Shown: piece after piece, positions 34,929 through 42,923 of the stretch | Position numbering within the stretch: the first letter of the stretch is position 1 | Layout: each line of letters starts with the position of its first letter | Assembly (NCBI RefSeq): GCF_021491375.1 | Contig: NZ_JAKEVY010000004.1 | Location: 372,001-436,000, forward strand | Direction: 5' to 3' | Length of the DNA: 64,000 bases | Source: Flavihumibacter fluminis | GTDB lineage: Bacteria; Bacteroidota; Bacteroidia; Chitinophagales; Chitinophagaceae | Made by a program: the position numbers and the translations under genes | Notes under the pieces: model-generated | Told to the model about the DNA's origin: nothing | What the model saw: the letters and a program-made list of their open reading frames with translations, nothing else | Database searches by the model: none

Positions 34929-36002
34929 ATGAAAGGTGTGAGATCAGTTATAAAAGCCACGGGGAGCGTACTTCCGGAAAGAGTCATACACAATGCAGAC
35001 TTTCTTGCCAACCGATTTTTGCAAAAGGATGGCAACATCGTGCCGGGCACCATTCTACGAAATATTGAAAAATTTAAAGATATAACCGGGATTGACCAGC
35101 GCAGATATGCCCGTCCTGATCAAACTACCTCCGACCTTGCCAGCTTAGCTGCAGCAGATGCATTAGCAAGTAGTGCTATTGATAAAGAATCCATCGACCT
35201 GTTGATCGTAGCGCATAATTTTGGTGATGTACATCTAGGCACCAACCGCACTACTATGGTGCCCTCTCTGGCCTCTTTGGTGAAATACAAACTCCAAATC
35301 AAGAACCCCTCCTGCGTCGCTTATGATCTGGTATTTGGTTGTCCGGGTTGGATCCAGGGTGTCATTCAGGCCGACTCCTATATCCGGTCCGGAGATGCCA
35401 AACGTTGTATGATTATCGGTGCAGAAACACTATCCAGGGTAATTGATGATCATGACAGGGATTCCATGATTTATGCAGATGGAGCAGGTGCTGTTATTAT
35501 TGAAGCAACCCCTGATTCAACAGTTGGAATAATTGCGCATGGCAGCCGAACCTATGCAAGCGAACACGCCCTTTTATTACGAATGGATAGTTCCTACAAT
35601 ATTGAAAACGGTGATGCCAATCTCTACTTGAAAATGAATGGCAGAGCCTTGTATGAATTTGCATTAACCCATGTTCCCCTGGTTATAAAAGAAACCCTTG
35701 ATAAAGCGCAGGTGCATTTATCTGAAATAAAAAAAGTACTGATCCACCAGGCCAATGAAAAAATGGATATCGCCATCCTGGAACGACTGTACAATTTGTA
35801 TGAACTACCCTTAACAGATCTGGCTGTTATGCCCATGACCATCAGCTACCTTGGCAACAGTTCAGTGGCAACGATTCCAACCTTACTGGATCTGATCCTG
35901 AAGCATAAAGTGGAAGACCAGCAGATTGAACCCGGCGACAAAGTTGTGTTTGCATCGGTTGGCGCAGGCATGAATATCAATGCCATTGTTTACCAGTTTT
36001 AA
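34929..36002 (+). CDS. 3-oxoacyl-ACP synthase III family protein
   Basis: I place the start at the ATG at 34929 (MKGVRSVIKATGSVLPE), giving 357 residues. The triad of the FabH family is visible: C138 in VFGCPGWIQG, H273 in IHQANEK, and N310 in YLGNSSVAT. It condenses an acyl-CoA with malonyl-ACP or a related pair. The neighbours do not form a fatty-acid operon, so it may be a FabH paralogue for a special lipid. It begins just after the divergent SGNH gene; a small unknown gene converges on it. Confidence 0.9.
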   Translation: MKGVRSVIKATGSVLPERVIHNADFLANRFLQKDGNIVPGTILRNIEKFKDITGIDQRRYARPDQTTSDLASLAAADALASSAIDKESIDLLIVAHNFGDVHLGTNRTTMVPSLASLVKYKLQIKNPSCVAYDLVFGCPGWIQGVIQADSYIRSGDAKRCMIIGAETLSRVIDDHDRDSMIYADGAGAVIIEATPDSTVGIIAHGSRTYASEHALLLRMDSSYNIENGDANLYLKMNGRALYEFALTHVPLVIKETLDKAQVHLSEIKKVLIHQANEKMDIAILERLYNLYELPLTDLAVMPMTISYLGNSSVATIPTLLDLILKHKVEDQQIEPGDKVVFASVGAGMNINAIVYQF

Positions 36003-36019
36003 ACAACAATAAGAAGTAC

Positions 36020-36274
36020 TCAGGTATTGTTAATCAGGTCATGTATCGGGATTTCATCCAGGTAAAGAGCCAATTCCCTGGTATCCCCAAAGGCCCTGTA
36101 TTCCAGCACTTCTTTACTCGTACCGCAGCAGAAAATCTCAACATAGTATTCAGATAACTGAAAGAGAAAAATAACCTGCTCGTTAAAACTTCTTTTTGCA
36201 AGCACAACACCTTTCGATAAAACAGTTGATCTTTTTTGATCTTCCGTTAATGCAATGAATTCAGATAGTTTCAT
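36020..36274 (-). CDS. Small uncharacterised protein
   Basis: This 84-residue protein has no recognised domain. It has a charged N terminus (KLSEFIALTEDQKRSTVL), a beta-rich middle (VIFLFQLSEYYVEIFC) and an acidic end. The codon use and clean start make it a likely real gene, and similar small proteins occur in Chitinophagaceae as far as I recall. No signal peptide or membrane helix is seen. The stop is 17 bases from the convergent synthase. Confidence 0.65.
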   Translation of the reverse strand: MKLSEFIALTEDQKRSTVLSKGVVLAKRSFNEQVIFLFQLSEYYVEIFCCGTSKEVLEYRAFGDTRELALYLDEIPIHDLINNT

Positions 36275-36466
36275 AAATGCTTGTTTTAAATTGATAAAAT
36301 CGCACGTAAAAAACTGACACTATTCAAGGAGGCAAAAAACGAACGAAACTAAAAATGAGGCTGAAATCTGTGCCGGAGGCGGCATCGCAAGTATGGTGAA
36401 AGTACAATTCATTTCCAAAATACCAAAAAATTATCGTAGCTTCTATCCGCCTAAAACAATACTAAC

Positions 36467-36937
36467 ATGGCCACCTATACCATCCAGGTTAATGGCAAAT
36501 CCCAAACCGTAGAAGCAATGGAAGACATGCCGCTGCTTTGGGTAATTAGAGATCTGCTGAACCTTCCCGGCACCAAATTCGGATGCGGCAAAGCCCTCTG
36601 CGGCGCCTGCACTGTACATGTAAATGGAAACCCTGTTCGCTCCTGCAGTTATCCTATCTCGGCAGTTGGAACCGCAAGTATTACCACCATTGAAGGCTTG
36701 TCGGAGCAGGGCAATCATCCTGTTCAGGAGGCCTGGGAAAAACTGGTAGTGCCACAATGCGGTTATTGTCAAACCGGACAAATCATGACCGCGGTGGCGT
36801 TGCTGAAACAAAAACCCAATCCAACCGACCAGGAAATAGACCAGGCCATGCAGGGCAATCTCTGCAGATGCGGTACCTATAATCGTATCAAGGCAGCCAT
36901 CCAATTAGCTGCTTCCGGAAAACCAGCACTCCCTTAA
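36467..36937 (+). CDS. (2Fe-2S)-binding subunit of a molybdenum hydroxylase (IorA-like)
   Basis: This 156-residue protein has both 2Fe-2S sites of the xanthine-oxidase family. The plant-type site is C40, C45, C48 and C60 ([11 protein letters not shown]), and the second site is C98, C101, C133 and C135 (QCGYCQTGQ and CRCGTYNR). It passes electrons from the molybdenum centre in the next gene product to an unknown acceptor. There is no FAD subunit nearby, as in the isoquinoline 1-oxidoreductase (IorAB) type. It lacks a signal sequence and may be exported together with its partner. The stop is 16 bases before the large subunit. Confidence 0.93.
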   Translation: MATYTIQVNGKSQTVEAMEDMPLLWVIRDLLNLPGTKFGCGKALCGACTVHVNGNPVRSCSYPISAVGTASITTIEGLSEQGNHPVQEAWEKLVVPQCGYCQTGQIMTAVALLKQKPNPTDQEIDQAMQGNLCRCGTYNRIKAAIQLAASGKPALP

Positions 36938-36953
36938 TTCAAAGCTCCCGATC

Positions 36954-39242
36954 ATGAAAAAGACCGCTCCTTTCTATACAAGTAATATTGAGGAAGTTGA
37001 ATCTAAAATATTCAATGCTTCCCGCAGAGATTTCCTGAAACTGGGAAGTATTCTCTCCGGAGGATTAATTCTGGGCGTGAGTTTCTGGTCCTGCGATTCA
37101 GCAGGAAAAAAAACAGGCACGCTCTCCACAACTGCCTACCTGAGCATCAGTGATACCGGTGAAGTAACCATCGTGGCACATCGTTCGGAAATGGGACAGG
37201 GTATTCGAACCTCTCTCCCATTAGTGGTGGCCGATGAACTGGGCGCCGACTGGAGCACTGTGAAAATCATCCAGGCAGAAGGAGATGAAAATAAATACGG
37301 CAATCAGAATACAGATGGTTCATTTTCCATCAGGATGTTCTATAAACCCATGCGGGAAGCCGGCGCGCTTGCAAAGGCAATGTTGTTGCAGGCAGCTGCC
37401 AAAGCATGGGGACTTCCAATAGAAGAACTCGATACCGAAAATGGACAGGTGATTCACAAAGGATCCGATAAGAAAGCAGGCTTTGGAGAATTTGCCGGAG
37501 CTGCATCAGGGCTTGCTGTACCCAAGGTTGAAAGTCTCCAACTCAAAGCAGACAATCAATTCAAGTTAATTGGTAAAGACACGCCCATCATTGACCTGCA
37601 TGATATCGTAACCGGTAAAGCAGGATTTGGCAGTGATGCGAGGCTGGAAGGTATGAAGATCGCGGTGATCAAACATTGTCCGGTTACCGGCGGTACAGTA
37701 AAATCAGTAAATGATACCAAAGCAAAAGCGATTCCTGGTGTGTTACAGGTGATCACGATCAAAGGAGCCGGCTTGCCTGCAACGCTATCCAAGCCTATTG
37801 CCGGAGTGGCGGTGATTGCAGAAAACACCTGGGCTGCGATCAAAGGAAGAGAAGCACTGGAAGTGGAATGGGATCTGGGGCCAAATGCTACTTATAATTC
37901 GGACGAACACATTGAAGCGCTTAAAAAAGAAATCACCAAAGAAGGCACCCTTCGCAGGAACCGGGGCGATTTCAAAGCTGCCAGGACGGGCGCAAAAAAA
38001 GTGATCGAACATACCTATGTGGCACCCTATCTCGCACACGCAACACTGGAGCCACCCTGTGCCTTGGCGGTTGTGAAAGATGGCAGTTGTGAGATCTGGG
38101 CACCTACGCAAAATCCGCAGGGAGCAAGAGATGCCGTGGCTGCTTATATTGGTCTGGGTGCAGACAAAGTGAAAGTAAATATCACTCTCTTAGGAGGTGC
38201 ATTCGGACGCAAATCCAAACCGGATTTTATCCTGGAAGCAGCCTATCTGGCGAAGGAATCAGGTCTTCCTATCAGAGTGCAGTGGACCAGGGAAGATGAT
38301 ATTCAACACGATTATTATCATGCCATGAGTGTGCAACACCTGGTGGCAACGATTGATGAGAACAACCAGTTAAGCGGATGGAATCATCATATCGCCAATC
38401 CCTCTATTGGAGCAACAGAAAATCCTGCTGCATTGCAACCCGATGATGGAGAACTGATGTTGGGCGCGAGTGATTATCCCTATAATGTTCCTGCTATACG
38501 AATTGAAACACATGATGCCAAAGCACATCTGCGGATTGGCTGGCTGCGTTCGGTTCGCAATATTCCACAGGCTTTCGCGATTTGCACCATGATGGATGAA
38601 GTAGCCGAAGCGAGAGGGAAAGATCCGATTGAACAGGCACTCGAATTATTAGGAGAAGATCGCAATATCACCTTTGCAGAAGAGATGGTAAATGGCGGCG
38701 GGTATCCCAACTATGGAGAAGACATCGCACAATACCCCTGGAATACGGGACGAATGAAAGCAGTGATTGAAAGAGTGCGCAAAGAATCCGGCTGGGGTAA
38801 ACAATTACCGAAAGGAACCGGAATGGGATTTGCTGCGCACAAAAGTTTCCTCACCTATGTAGCCTGTGTGGTGGAAGTGCAGGTAGATGCTGCAAAAAAA
38901 GTAACGATTAACAAAGTGCATTATGCCGTGGACTGCGGACTGGCAGTAAATACGGATCGGGTGAAATCACAATTCGAAGGAGGTGCGCAGTTCTCAACGA
39001 GCCTGGCTATGAAGAGTGCGATCACGGTAAAAAATGGCATTGTTGAGCAAACCAATTTTGATGGATATCAGTTGATTCGTATGCCGGAATCGCCAAAAGA
39101 AATTCATGTGTATATTATGGAGCGAAATGATAAACCAACTGGTGTGGGTGAACCTCCGGTGCCACCGTATGCGCCGGCTTTGGCGAATGCGATTTATAAG
39201 GCGACGGGAAAAAGATTGTATCAAATGCCGTTCGGAATGTGA
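36954..39242 (+). CDS. Molybdopterin-binding subunit of an aldehyde/isoquinoline oxidoreductase (IorB-like)
   Basis: This 762-residue protein contains the aldehyde oxidase/xanthine dehydrogenase domains, with GGAFGRKSKPDF in the cofactor-binding region, RVQWTREDDI, and the catalytic Glu in GVGEPPVPPYAPAL near the C terminus. The N terminus has a twin-arginine-like signal, SRRDFLKLGSILSGG, followed by FWSC, which may be a lipoprotein site. It should be exported folded with its cofactor, together with the small subunit. Substrates of the IorAB type are aldehydes and N-heterocycles; which one is unknown here. Confidence 0.92.
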   Translation: MKKTAPFYTSNIEEVESKIFNASRRDFLKLGSILSGGLILGVSFWSCDSAGKKTGTLSTTAYLSISDTGEVTIVAHRSEMGQGIRTSLPLVVADELGADWSTVKIIQAEGDENKYGNQNTDGSFSIRMFYKPMREAGALAKAMLLQAAAKAWGLPIEELDTENGQVIHKGSDKKAGFGEFAGAASGLAVPKVESLQLKADNQFKLIGKDTPIIDLHDIVTGKAGFGSDARLEGMKIAVIKHCPVTGGTVKSVNDTKAKAIPGVLQVITIKGAGLPATLSKPIAGVAVIAENTWAAIKGREALEVEWDLGPNATYNSDEHIEALKKEITKEGTLRRNRGDFKAARTGAKKVIEHTYVAPYLAHATLEPPCALAVVKDGSCEIWAPTQNPQGARDAVAAYIGLGADKVKVNITLLGGAFGRKSKPDFILEAAYLAKESGLPIRVQWTREDDIQHDYYHAMSVQHLVATIDENNQLSGWNHHIANPSIGATENPAALQPDDGELMLGASDYPYNVPAIRIETHDAKAHLRIGWLRSVRNIPQAFAICTMMDEVAEARGKDPIEQALELLGEDRNITFAEEMVNGGGYPNYGEDIAQYPWNTGRMKAVIERVRKESGWGKQLPKGTGMGFAAHKSFLTYVACVVEVQVDAAKKVTINKVHYAVDCGLAVNTDRVKSQFEGGAQFSTSLAMKSAITVKNGIVEQTNFDGYQLIRMPESPKEIHVYIMERNDKPTGVGEPPVPPYAPALANAIYKATGKRLYQMPFGM

Positions 39243-39328
39243 AACGTGAGACGTGAGATGTGAGACGTATGGAAGGGGGACAAAGGAGAAGGGAAGAAAG
39301 GAGGAATGGAAGAGGGAGAAATGGAAGA
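39243..39328 (+). repeat. Purine-rich intergenic element, copy 1
   Basis: This stretch directly after the IorB stop begins with GTGAGACG repeats and continues with runs such as GGACAAAGGAGAAGGG. A similar sequence follows the MarC gene at 62139-62246 on the minus strand. It has no coding potential. A T-rich run on the opposite strand may help as a terminator. Confidence 0.6.
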
Positions 39329-39823
39329 TCAGAACAATTGGGCGATTGTTGCCATTGGTAAAAATAATTTATCGCTTTCAGGGAGTTCCAGAAAACCGTA
39401 TTTCTGATAAAATTTAAAGGCGGCTGCGTCAATGGGATCAACTACTACGGCCATAGAAGCAACTTCGGAGGAAGCGAGATAACTTCTTTTTAACGCATCT
39501 ATTAAAAGCAATTCACCAATACCCTGTCCCTGATGCTTACTATCTACTGCAAGTCTACCTAGCAAAGTTGCAGGTAATTTCAAATAAGAAGGAGGCAGTT
39601 TTCTTTGCATCTCTGCCGGTAAGAGATTTTGATTAATAGAAAGTCCCGATAAGGTATAGTAACCTTTTATAACAGTTTTTTGAGCCAGTACAAAACAGGC
39701 TGCGAGCTTTCTTTTTACATCCTGCTTTGCCTGTTTATGCAAATAAGCATCCAATAGAATGTTACCACAACTAAAGCTTTCTTTGTTATGAGAGCCGGAT
39801 AATATAACCGTTAACAAACTCAC
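39329..39823 (-). CDS. GNAT-type toxin of a DUF1778/GNAT toxin-antitoxin pair
   Basis: This 164-residue protein is a Gcn5-type acetyltransferase of the TacT/AtaT toxin group. Markers are SCGNILLDAYL near the start, GYYTLSGLSI, the acetyl-CoA loop RLAVDSKHQGQGIGELLL at about 90-107, and the terminal KYGFLELPESDKLFLPM. Such toxins acetylate the amino group on charged tRNA and block translation. Its start overlaps the antitoxin stop by four bases. The pattern is complete, so it is likely active. Confidence 0.93.
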   Translation of the reverse strand: MSLLTVILSGSHNKESFSCGNILLDAYLHKQAKQDVKRKLAACFVLAQKTVIKGYYTLSGLSINQNLLPAEMQRKLPPSYLKLPATLLGRLAVDSKHQGQGIGELLLIDALKRSYLASSEVASMAVVVDPIDAAAFKFYQKYGFLELPESDKLFLPMATIAQLF

Positions 39824-40098
39824 TTCTTCTCTTTAATCTTGTTATATTTTTTAACAGCAGCAACCAATCGCTTGTTTGGCTGAGAAGGATTCATAACTGC
39901 ATGAAAGAAGGTTTTCTGGTCTTTTTCCGTAGCCAAAAATATCCGGTGTTTTTCTACAATTTCATCCGCCTTTTGCTGTACTGAACTTATTACAAACTCA
40001 GTAAGTGTGCGGTATCCACCCAAACCGGCAGCATACTCAAAATATTCTTTTTGATCTTCAGGAAGCCGAGTGTCAAATCTGGCTAAGCTGGTTTTCAT
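39820..40098 (-). CDS. DUF1778 antitoxin of the GNAT toxin
   Basis: This 92-residue protein is a ribbon-helix-helix antitoxin of the DUF1778 type (LARFDTRLPEDQKEYFEYAAG and TLTEFVISSVQQKADEIV), with a long C-terminal tail FFHAVMNPSQPNKRLVAAVKKY that should wrap the toxin. It is encoded first, then the toxin with a four-base overlap, the usual arrangement. It probably binds its own promoter at 40099-40155. Confidence 0.93.
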   Translation of the reverse strand: MKTSLARFDTRLPEDQKEYFEYAAGLGGYRTLTEFVISSVQQKADEIVEKHRIFLATEKDQKTFFHAVMNPSQPNKRLVAAVKKYNKIKEKK

Positions 40099-40155
40099 CT
40101 TTTAAATTGTTTTATACATGCTAATGTACGTATTTTTTCCGTACAAATGAATTTT

Positions 40156-41349
40156 CTACTTCTTTACATTATGATATACCGGCGCTTTAACAAACAACAT
40201 AAAATATCCAACCAACAGCGCGGTGGTGGCTGCAGTAATACCGAATGCCATGCCGGCGCCAAATTGAAACCAGATCCAACCAGTAAGGGGGCTGGCGAGT
40301 AAGGCGCAGATGCTTTGAAATCCGGTGTAGGTACCGATGGCGGTGGCGGTTTCGGTGCTGGGAGTGATATTGCTGATCCAGGCTTTGGCTACTCCTTCGG
40401 TGGCGGCGGCAAATAATCCATAGATAAAAAACAGGAATACAAATCCGGGCAGAGTGTTGACTACGATCATACCTGCATAAACGATACAAAACAATAACAG
40501 ACCAATCAGGAATACGCGCTTAACACCAATGCGATCTGCCCATATTCCAAACGGATAGGCAGCCAACGCATAAATCAGATTGTAAAAAATATAGGCCCCA
40601 ATTGCCTGGACATCTGATAATCCCGCCTGCCGGACCCGCAACAACAGAAACACATCCGAACTGTTGATCAATGCAAAGATCAACAAGCCCACTACCAGTT
40701 GCCGATACGCAACAGGTGCTTCTTTCCAGTAGCGGAAAAAATAAAAGAAAGAAATTTTTTGAGTGTGCGGTTGTGCCGGTTTTGGTTTTTCTTTAAGCAG
40801 GTAAGTCAGTACAATGGCTAAGAATCCGGGGATAAAGGCCAGCAGGAACATCGTTCGGTACTGGCCGGGATAGAAATACAGGTAGACCAATGCCAGAGCG
40901 GGACCAGCAACTGCACCCAATGTATCCATCGATCGATGAAAGCCAAAGACACGGGCCCTGGTGGCGGGACTTGCTTCATCTGATAAAAGCGCATCCCTGG
41001 CGCCGGTTCGGATGCCTTTACCCAGGCGATCCAGGGTGCGCGCAAAAAACACCCACAAGGGATAAACAGTCACCGCCATCAGGGGTTTGGAAATCGCACT
41101 AAACGCATAACCGATTTGCACAAAAGGAACCCGCTTGCCTTTATGGTCAGATTGTTTGCCGAAATAACCTTTGCTCAAACCGGCAATCGCTTCTGCCATG
41201 CCTTCCAACAAGCCAATCAGTAAAACTGAAAATCCGATACGCTCCAGGTAAAAAGGCATCACCGGGTAGAGCATTTCACTGGCCATATCTGTAAGCAGAC
41301 TGACAAGAGAAAGCACCCAGACGGTGCGGGTTATGAATACAAATTTCAT
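40156..41349 (-). CDS. MFS transporter
   Basis: This 397-residue protein has about twelve membrane helices. The loop after helix 2 reads GYFGKQSDHKGKRVPFV, and RLGKGIRTGARDALLSDEAS is a feature of one MFS group found in many Bacteroidota. The central loop KEKPKPAQPHTQK splits the two halves. The substrate is unknown. Its ATG overlaps the stop of the AAA ATPase gene by four bases, so the two are translationally coupled. Confidence 0.9.
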   Translation of the reverse strand: MKFVFITRTVWVLSLVSLLTDMASEMLYPVMPFYLERIGFSVLLIGLLEGMAEAIAGLSKGYFGKQSDHKGKRVPFVQIGYAFSAISKPLMAVTVYPLWVFFARTLDRLGKGIRTGARDALLSDEASPATRARVFGFHRSMDTLGAVAGPALALVYLYFYPGQYRTMFLLAFIPGFLAIVLTYLLKEKPKPAQPHTQKISFFYFFRYWKEAPVAYRQLVVGLLIFALINSSDVFLLLRVRQAGLSDVQAIGAYIFYNLIYALAAYPFGIWADRIGVKRVFLIGLLLFCIVYAGMIVVNTLPGFVFLFFIYGLFAAATEGVAKAWISNITPSTETATAIGTYTGFQSICALLASPLTGWIWFQFGAGMAFGITAATTALLVGYFMLFVKAPVYHNVKK

Positions 41350-42803
41350 TTCGAAAACAAATCATCCATAGTGACTTCAGCAATGACCCGACCGGTAGAG
41401 TGAAGATTCTTTCGGACACCATAGGTTGTTATCATAGTAGGGAAGATCGACTTTCTGGTACCCGTCTGTTCTTTAAATCGTTGCACTTTATAGTCAAGTT
41501 CGGCTGCATATTTCTTGTCAATGACAAATTCCTCAGCGGAAAATTTTATTTCACAAAGATTGATACAATGATCCGCCCGATCAAGCAGCAGATCAATTTG
41601 AGCCCCTTTTTCTCCTTTTGCTAACATAGAACGCCAGGTTGATACTTCCGTATAAACCGCCGCTATTCCGATTGCCTTTTTAATGGGATCCACATGCTTT
41701 TGACAAATGGATTCAAATGCAAAACCAGACCAGCTTGTGTAGGAGGATGATTGGGATATTTTTAACCAGGTGCCTGTTCCCGTAGCTCTGGCACCTTCAA
41801 TAAACTTTAAATAAAAATGACTATACTCATCCGTTAATTTATAGAGCGTATCTCTGAAGGTGCGACCAAAAGGTATGTATTGTGTGATAAATCCAGACTG
41901 TTCCAGTTCATCAATAATTTCAGTTACCCATCCACCCGTTTTAAATCCGCATTCCTCAATAATCTCTGCCCTGCTAAGTCCCTTTGCTTTTTTCGAAAGA
42001 GCCCTAATAATCGCTTCATGATTTGCTGAATTAGCAAAAAGTGATTTATACAGCTCTTTAAATTCCGTTTTTAAGGGCGCGTTTTTGGCAAAAAAACATC
42101 TGTCAATTAGTTGCGCCGCACTCTCCCCTCTTTTAACCTGTTTTAAATAATGAGGAATCCCTCCCATTGCCATATAAAGTTGCAGTATCTGAAATCGGTC
42201 CAATTGCACGCCGAGGTATCTCAAATAATGCTCTGTTTCCTCCAGTGTAAAGGGAAGCAGCCGAATACGTTTGGTAACCCTGTTATGCAATCCACCCCGA
42301 TCATTTATTACTTTGCGGATAATCCAGGAAGCCGCAGAGCCGCAAATAACAACTTTTATTAGCGGATTCCTGGATGCAACTGTATTCCACCAATGAGCAA
42401 ATGCCTGCAAGAAACCTGACCTTGCTGTACTAAGCCATGGCATTTCATCAAATAATAATACTACAGGCTCCTTCTTTATTGCCGTTCTTAAATAATTACT
42501 TAACAACTGAAAAGCATCTATCCAGCTGGAGGGAACAGCTGGAGGAACGGCTATCCCCATGGCCTCCTGTAGCGCCAGACTAAAATTATTCAACTGATTC
42601 GACAGTGTGGCATCATGCACGCCGGTTAATTCAAATACGAGTTGCTTTCGGAAGTGGTTTCTAATCAGATAGGTTTTACCGATCCGCCGTCTTCCATATA
42701 CCGCTATCAATTCAGCTTCTCTGGAAGTTAATGCCTCTGTCAGGAGTGATTTTTCCTCAATACGTCCTATTATTTCATTCATACCGATTGTATAATCCGC
42801 CAT
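41346..42803 (-). CDS. Archaeal-type AAA ATPase with C-terminal DUF234-like domain
   Basis: This 485-residue protein begins with MADYTIGMNEIIGRIEEKSL. The Walker A motif YGRRRIGKTYLI is at 36-47 and Walker B is VVLLFDEMPWL. A winged helix (AIIRALSKKAKGLSRAEIIEECGF) and a DUF234-type nuclease-like end (WRSMLAKGEKGAQIDLLLD, INLCEIKFS) follow; the end has the pattern E/D...D...E-x-K of nuclease folds. An ATG at codon 8 is an alternative start. The gene family is widespread in archaea and Bacteroidota; its biological role is unknown. The start overlaps the first of a set of repeated boxes. Confidence 0.88.
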   Translation of the reverse strand: MADYTIGMNEIIGRIEEKSLLTEALTSREAELIAVYGRRRIGKTYLIRNHFRKQLVFELTGVHDATLSNQLNNFSLALQEAMGIAVPPAVPSSWIDAFQLLSNYLRTAIKKEPVVLLFDEMPWLSTARSGFLQAFAHWWNTVASRNPLIKVVICGSAASWIIRKVINDRGGLHNRVTKRIRLLPFTLEETEHYLRYLGVQLDRFQILQLYMAMGGIPHYLKQVKRGESAAQLIDRCFFAKNAPLKTEFKELYKSLFANSANHEAIIRALSKKAKGLSRAEIIEECGFKTGGWVTEIIDELEQSGFITQYIPFGRTFRDTLYKLTDEYSHFYLKFIEGARATGTGTWLKISQSSSYTSWSGFAFESICQKHVDPIKKAIGIAAVYTEVSTWRSMLAKGEKGAQIDLLLDRADHCINLCEIKFSAEEFVIDKKYAAELDYKVQRFKEQTGTRKSIFPTMITTYGVRKNLHSTGRVIAEVTMDDLFSK

Positions 42804-42892
42804 AAATATACAAAATCGAATGGTTATGGCGTAGTATTATTTTTTATAATCCGCCACAACTATCATTTTTTACAAACTTATGGCGGATTATA
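42791..42892. repeat. Four TTATGGCGGATTATA-like boxes in alternating orientation
   Basis: TTATGGCGGATTATA lies at 42878-42892 on the plus strand and its exact complement at 42791-42805, where it covers the start of the ATPase gene. A third copy with one change is at 42845-42859 (complement orientation), and a fourth, degenerate copy at 42824-42839 in plus orientation. The four copies span 102 bases between the ATPase and SNF2 genes. Confidence 0.7.
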
Positions 42893-42923
42893 AACAGAAC
42901 CCGCGAAGCCGTATTATTGCAGA

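Noticed and set aside
42791-42892. Possible CRISPR or integron-type repeats
   Set aside because: The repeats are in both orientations, spaced irregularly and not linked to integrase or cas genes.
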